This document shows positions 61,242 to 64,000 of a stretch of 64,000 nt of DNA, one piece after another. Location: NCBI GenBank assembly GCA_910583875.1, contig CAJTXT010000007.1, positions 1 to 64,000 on the forward strand. The letters run 5' to 3'. Below the pieces are notes generated by a model. It made no database searches and had not been told where the DNA came from. It was given only the letters and a program-made list of their open reading frames with translations. Numbering within the stretch: position 1 is the first letter of the stretch; the number at the start of each line of letters is the position of its first letter. The translations under genes and the position numbers were made by a program. Source of the stretch: an uncultured Vampirovibrio sp. GTDB lineage: Bacteria; Cyanobacteriota; Vampirovibrionia; Gastranaerophilales; Gastranaerophilaceae.

Positions 61242-62399
61242 TTAAATAAATTTTATTTCAACTTTTTTTATATATTTATTTTCAAGAAGATTTGCTATCT
61301 TCTTTATAACATTTCGTCTTATTTCTATTTCAACAGGTAGATCAGGATTATAGTGAGCTTGATTTAATTTAACTCCAACCATTAATTTTATTTCATCACT
61401 TTCTAATAAGAATTTTATAAGTTTGCCTGCTGAATCATTAATAATTTCACCACTTTCAAGATATTCTGCTGCTTTTGTTAGTGTTAAAATACCTTCTGTA
61501 ACTAAATCAATACCTTTTATGTATGAAATTGCAGGTAATTTCCCTTGATTTATGTTTCTATCTGATTCAATTTCTAAATTTAATTCTCTTGCAACAAGAT
61601 TGGCAGTTGTTCCTCCTGCAATTGCCTTTTTACCATCAAAATTATAAAAAGCATTAGCATAAAAATTATCTTGTTCATTGTCAAACGGAGGTCCCGTAAA
61701 TAATATTGCTTTTCTTGGCTCTCTAAAATAAAAACAAGCAACAGAGGTATCATCTTTTAACTTATGTTCAGGAGTAATTAATTCAACTTGCTTTACAATA
61801 TATTTTGTTAATTCATCTGATGATATATAAGGATTTTCTTTTAGCTTATTTTGTACTATTTTTATTAATCCTTCTCTGCAAATACCGTCCCTTAATTCTT
61901 TAGAACCTAAAGCAGCTTGAGTAACGCCATCAGAACAAAAGATTATTCTGTCACCAAGTTCAGCTTTAAAGTTATATATATGCATGTGTCTGTCTGGAAA
62001 ATTTTTTGAGGTGATAATTTTATATGCGGGTTCTAAAACTTCATTATTTCTAATCCATAAAAATTCTGGATTGCCTTCTTCAACAATTTTTATATGACCT
62101 TCTTCGTTACAGTCAAGGGCTGAAAATGTTGAATAGCTTATTTTTCTTACTTGGCAAACCGGTAATGAATTCATAATAGTTTCACATGCTGATTTTATAT
62201 CAGATTGAGCTTCTATAAATTTTAAAAGCATAGTAGCTGTCATACAGGCAAGAATATTAGCTTTAATACCGCTGCCAAGACCATCTGATAATACAGAAAT
62301 TACTCTGCCTGTTTCTTTATATCTTTTGGATATAAAGTAATCACCATAGGCATTTTGGTTATATTTTTTCTTTTGATTGCAGCTGATATCAATAAACAT
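61242..62399 (-). CDS. SpoIIE-type PPM serine phosphatase
   Basis: A 385-residue protein whose N-terminal 200 residues are a PP2C-like SpoIIE domain: YGDYFISKRY, VISVLSDGLGSGIKANI with the metal-binding Asp-Gly, GDRIIFCSDGVTQAAL and DDTSVACFYF. The C-terminal part (about 205-385) is not recognised and may be regulatory. I start at the ATG at 62399 because GGAG lies 6 nt upstream; the longer reading to 62438 would overlap the preceding gene. It follows the hydrogenase-like gene by one base, so the two are co-translated, an arrangement I recall from Clostridia for putative sensory [FeFe] hydrogenases. Confidence 0.85.
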   Translation of the reverse strand: MFIDISCNQKKKYNQNAYGDYFISKRYKETGRVISVLSDGLGSGIKANILACMTATMLLKFIEAQSDIKSACETIMNSLPVCQVRKISYSTFSALDCNEEGHIKIVEEGNPEFLWIRNNEVLEPAYKIITSKNFPDRHMHIYNFKAELGDRIIFCSDGVTQAALGSKELRDGICREGLIKIVQNKLKENPYISSDELTKYIVKQVELITPEHKLKDDTSVACFYFREPRKAILFTGPPFDNEQDNFYANAFYNFDGKKAIAGGTTANLVARELNLEIESDRNINQGKLPAISYIKGIDLVTEGILTLTKAAEYLESGEIINDSAGKLIKFLLESDEIKLMVGVKLNQAHYNPDLPVEIEIRRNVIKKIANLLENKYIKKVEIKFI

Positions 62400-62400
62400 T

Positions 62401-64000
62401 TTATTCTCCATCGGGTGTATTTTCATAATCTCGAGCAATTGAATCTAATAAAATTTCAGTTTCAACCATGTGTTCACCTAATAAACAAGCTATTTCTTGA
62501 ACAGTTGCTATATTTTTTGTTATAACTTCTCTTGCTTTTTTTGCAATTTTTTCTCTATCTGTTTCTGATTTTGTTACATCAGTTATTACAGCACCTGCAA
62601 TTTCTCCTTCTTCAATTGTAAATGCACTGATATCATATAATTTATTTGCAATTGCATAATGTTCTTTGTGTATATCTGTATTTGAGTTTAATGCTGATTT
62701 TAATATATCGCCGAATGAAATAATTCTATCAATGTCAGCACCTTTTAATGTATCTTCTTCTTGTGAATAAACATCATACATATCTGAACAAAACATTTTT
62801 AGAAAAGCATTATTATATTCTAAGATATTTAGGTTTTTATCTATCATTACAACTGCTGCAGGCATACATCTAATCATTGCTGCTGCTTTTTTTGTAGCAA
62901 TTTTTCTCATATATGAAACACACATTGAAGGTTCTGCATTTCCTGAAATTAGTGCATTAGCAAAATCTCTACAGGTTGTATAGCCGCAGCCCGAACAATT
63001 TAATTCATCTTCAATTGATGTTTTGCCAATTCGTTTCAGCGCATTTTCTATTTCGTCAGCATTATATTTTTCTTTTTTTATCGGATTTGATGAATAATCC
63101 TCTTTTACAACAATTTCTGGTTTTTGAGGCACAAGAGTTCTATATTGTGTTGTTGTTAGAATTTCATTGCTTATGGTAATTACTCCTTTTTCTGAAGAAA
63201 GACAAGGACCATTAATACATCCGCCTTCACAGCCTAATGCTTCTATAAAGATTGTACCTTTTATTTTATTTTCATCTAAACCTTTTAACGCTTTATCAAA
63301 ATTATTAAGTGAACTTAAGCTTATTAATGATATTTTATTCTCATCAATTCCAACTTTTCTAATTGTATCAAGCATTCCGCCTTCTATTGGATACAATGCA
63401 CCTTCATAAGCAGACTGCGGAATAAATTCTGAATTTTCATTTTCTTCTATATTATTAAACTCAATTGATTCTTCTTTTAACCATAAATTTAATTCTTCAA
63501 ATGTTAAAGCTGCATCAATTAAATTTTGATGTGTATCTGATTCTTTTTTCTTTGCAATACAAGGTCCAATAAATACAACAGAAATATCATCGCCATAAGT
63601 TCTTTTTAGTAATCCGGCATGTGTTAAAGCTGGTGACACTATAGGTACTATATTTTTTGTAAATTCAGGTCTATATAATCTTATGTACTCAACAATTACA
63701 GGACATGCGCTTGATATATATAAAGAATTATCTTCATTTTTATTTAATATATTTGCACATTCTATAGATACTTCCTGCGCACCTAATGCTGTCTCACTAA
63801 CACCTTCAAAACCGAGATGTTTTAAGGTGCTAATAAATTTATTTTTAGAAATATTATAAACTCCAATCCAGCTTGGAGCTAAAGATACATATACCTTTTT
63901 ATTTTGGAATAATAATTTTTTTACTTTATCTATGTCATTTCTTACACGTTTTGCGCTGCTTGGACAAACAGTAACGCAGTGTCCGCAAGCAATGCATTTT
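62401..64000 (-). CDS. [FeFe]-hydrogenase-like sensor with FeS and PAS domains (5' end outside window)
   Basis: The frame stays open to the window edge; 532 residues are visible. It begins inside a ferredoxin motif (CIACGHCVTVCP). An H-cluster-type domain follows: SSACPVIVEYI, FIGPCIAKKKES and EALGCEGGCINGPC keep the four cysteines that hold the cubane, while the proton-transfer Cys of the usual TSCCP is Ala. Next come a second FeS motif (ELNCSGCGYTTCRDFA...MCVSY) and a PAS-like domain (MPAAVVMIDKNLNILEYNN). This layout matches putative sensory hydrogenases. It is translationally adjacent to the SpoIIE phosphatase, which probably receives the signal. Confidence 0.85.
   Translation of the reverse strand, partial: KCIACGHCVTVCPSSAKRVRNDIDKVKKLLFQNKKVYVSLAPSWIGVYNISKNKFISTLKHLGFEGVSETALGAQEVSIECANILNKNEDNSLYISSACPVIVEYIRLYRPEFTKNIVPIVSPALTHAGLLKRTYGDDISVVFIGPCIAKKKESDTHQNLIDAALTFEELNLWLKEESIEFNNIEENENSEFIPQSAYEGALYPIEGGMLDTIRKVGIDENKISLISLSSLNNFDKALKGLDENKIKGTIFIEALGCEGGCINGPCLSSEKGVITISNEILTTTQYRTLVPQKPEIVVKEDYSSNPIKKEKYNADEIENALKRIGKTSIEDELNCSGCGYTTCRDFANALISGNAEPSMCVSYMRKIATKKAAAMIRCMPAAVVMIDKNLNILEYNNAFLKMFCSDMYDVYSQEEDTLKGADIDRIISFGDILKSALNSNTDIHKEHYAIANKLYDISAFTIEEGEIAGAVITDVTKSETDREKIAKKAREVITKNIATVQEIACLLGEHMVETEILLDSIARDYENTPDGE

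Noticed and set aside
62400..62438. Longer start for the SpoIIE phosphatase overlapping the hydrogenase-like gene
   Set aside because: GGAG lies 6 nt before the internal ATG at 62399, and the SpoIIE domain starts there.

Overview
The window is AT-rich DNA from a bacterium with an outer membrane. It carries lpxD-lpxC-fabZ-lpxA, a heptose nucleotidyltransferase domain and two SLH-domain envelope proteins. Several proteins start with an N-terminal motif of the type (N)PxF(K/G)(G/S), and one starts MGLAASQAR. I associate these traits from memory with gut Gastranaerophilales (Vampirovibrionia, 'Melainabacteria', the non-photosynthetic sisters of Cyanobacteria). There is no rRNA gene in the window, so this placement is inference.

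Layout. 0.1-9 kb: fabF, a GH38 alpha-mannosidase, three tiny HTH proteins, then a minus-strand run of FAD-dependent 2-hydroxyacid dehydrogenase, M48 peptidase, cutA and a zincin. 9-16.5 kb: a secreted trypsin-like protease, a 59-aa cysteine protein next to an NfnA-type flavoprotein, an SGNH-like membrane protein, comEC. 16.5-27 kb (plus strand): mfd, a PPIase lipoprotein, a heptose adenylyltransferase, a radical SAM protein, then lpxD-lpxC-fabZ-lpxA and an M29 aminopeptidase. 27-38.9 kb: lineage-specific proteins carrying the NPxF motif (a GH77-like enzyme, a 5'-nucleotidase, two membrane proteins), a GtrII-like membrane protein and ugd. 39-42 kb: tRNA-Pro and a two-gene surface-glycan module made of two fusion proteins (IspD/TarI+TagD cytidylyltransferase; GT2+LicD). 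42.1-48.1 kb: a 5.6-kb island with a BRO-N protein and a type III restriction-modification system, flanked by direct repeats of the tRNA-Asp 3' end. 48.2-60 kb: glyS, a RAYT transposase relic, HEAT, TPR and SLH proteins, tRNA-Leu, tRNA-Lys and rpsU. 60-64 kb: a SpoIIE-type phosphatase behind a truncated [FeFe]-hydrogenase-like PAS protein, probably a redox or H2 sensory pair.

The most unusual content is not coding. Five giant nested hairpins (4697-4804, 9783-9894, 9896-10015, 27087-27224, 27233-27352) share a 40-46-nt core that is itself a hairpin. Each is framed by 34-49-bp, almost perfect inverted arms whose sequence differs in every copy. All five lie between convergent genes. In two of them the arms reach into the final codons of the neighbouring gene, so gene 3' ends have been copied in inverted orientation across the core. 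The core shows compensatory base changes. A second, shorter dispersed hairpin family (stem variants ATTCCGAA, ATGCTGAA, ACCCTGAA, ACTCTGAA) is scattered through intergenic DNA, also with compensated stems and with a long form carrying a nested hairpin.

Genes that appear to work together: the lpx/fabZ operon with the heptose gene (lipid A and core); ugd, GT2-LicD and the cytidylyltransferase fusion (surface polysaccharide with a phospho-alditol or phosphocholine-type substituent); Mod and Res (restriction); and the hydrogenase-like sensor with SpoIIE phosphatase (signalling).
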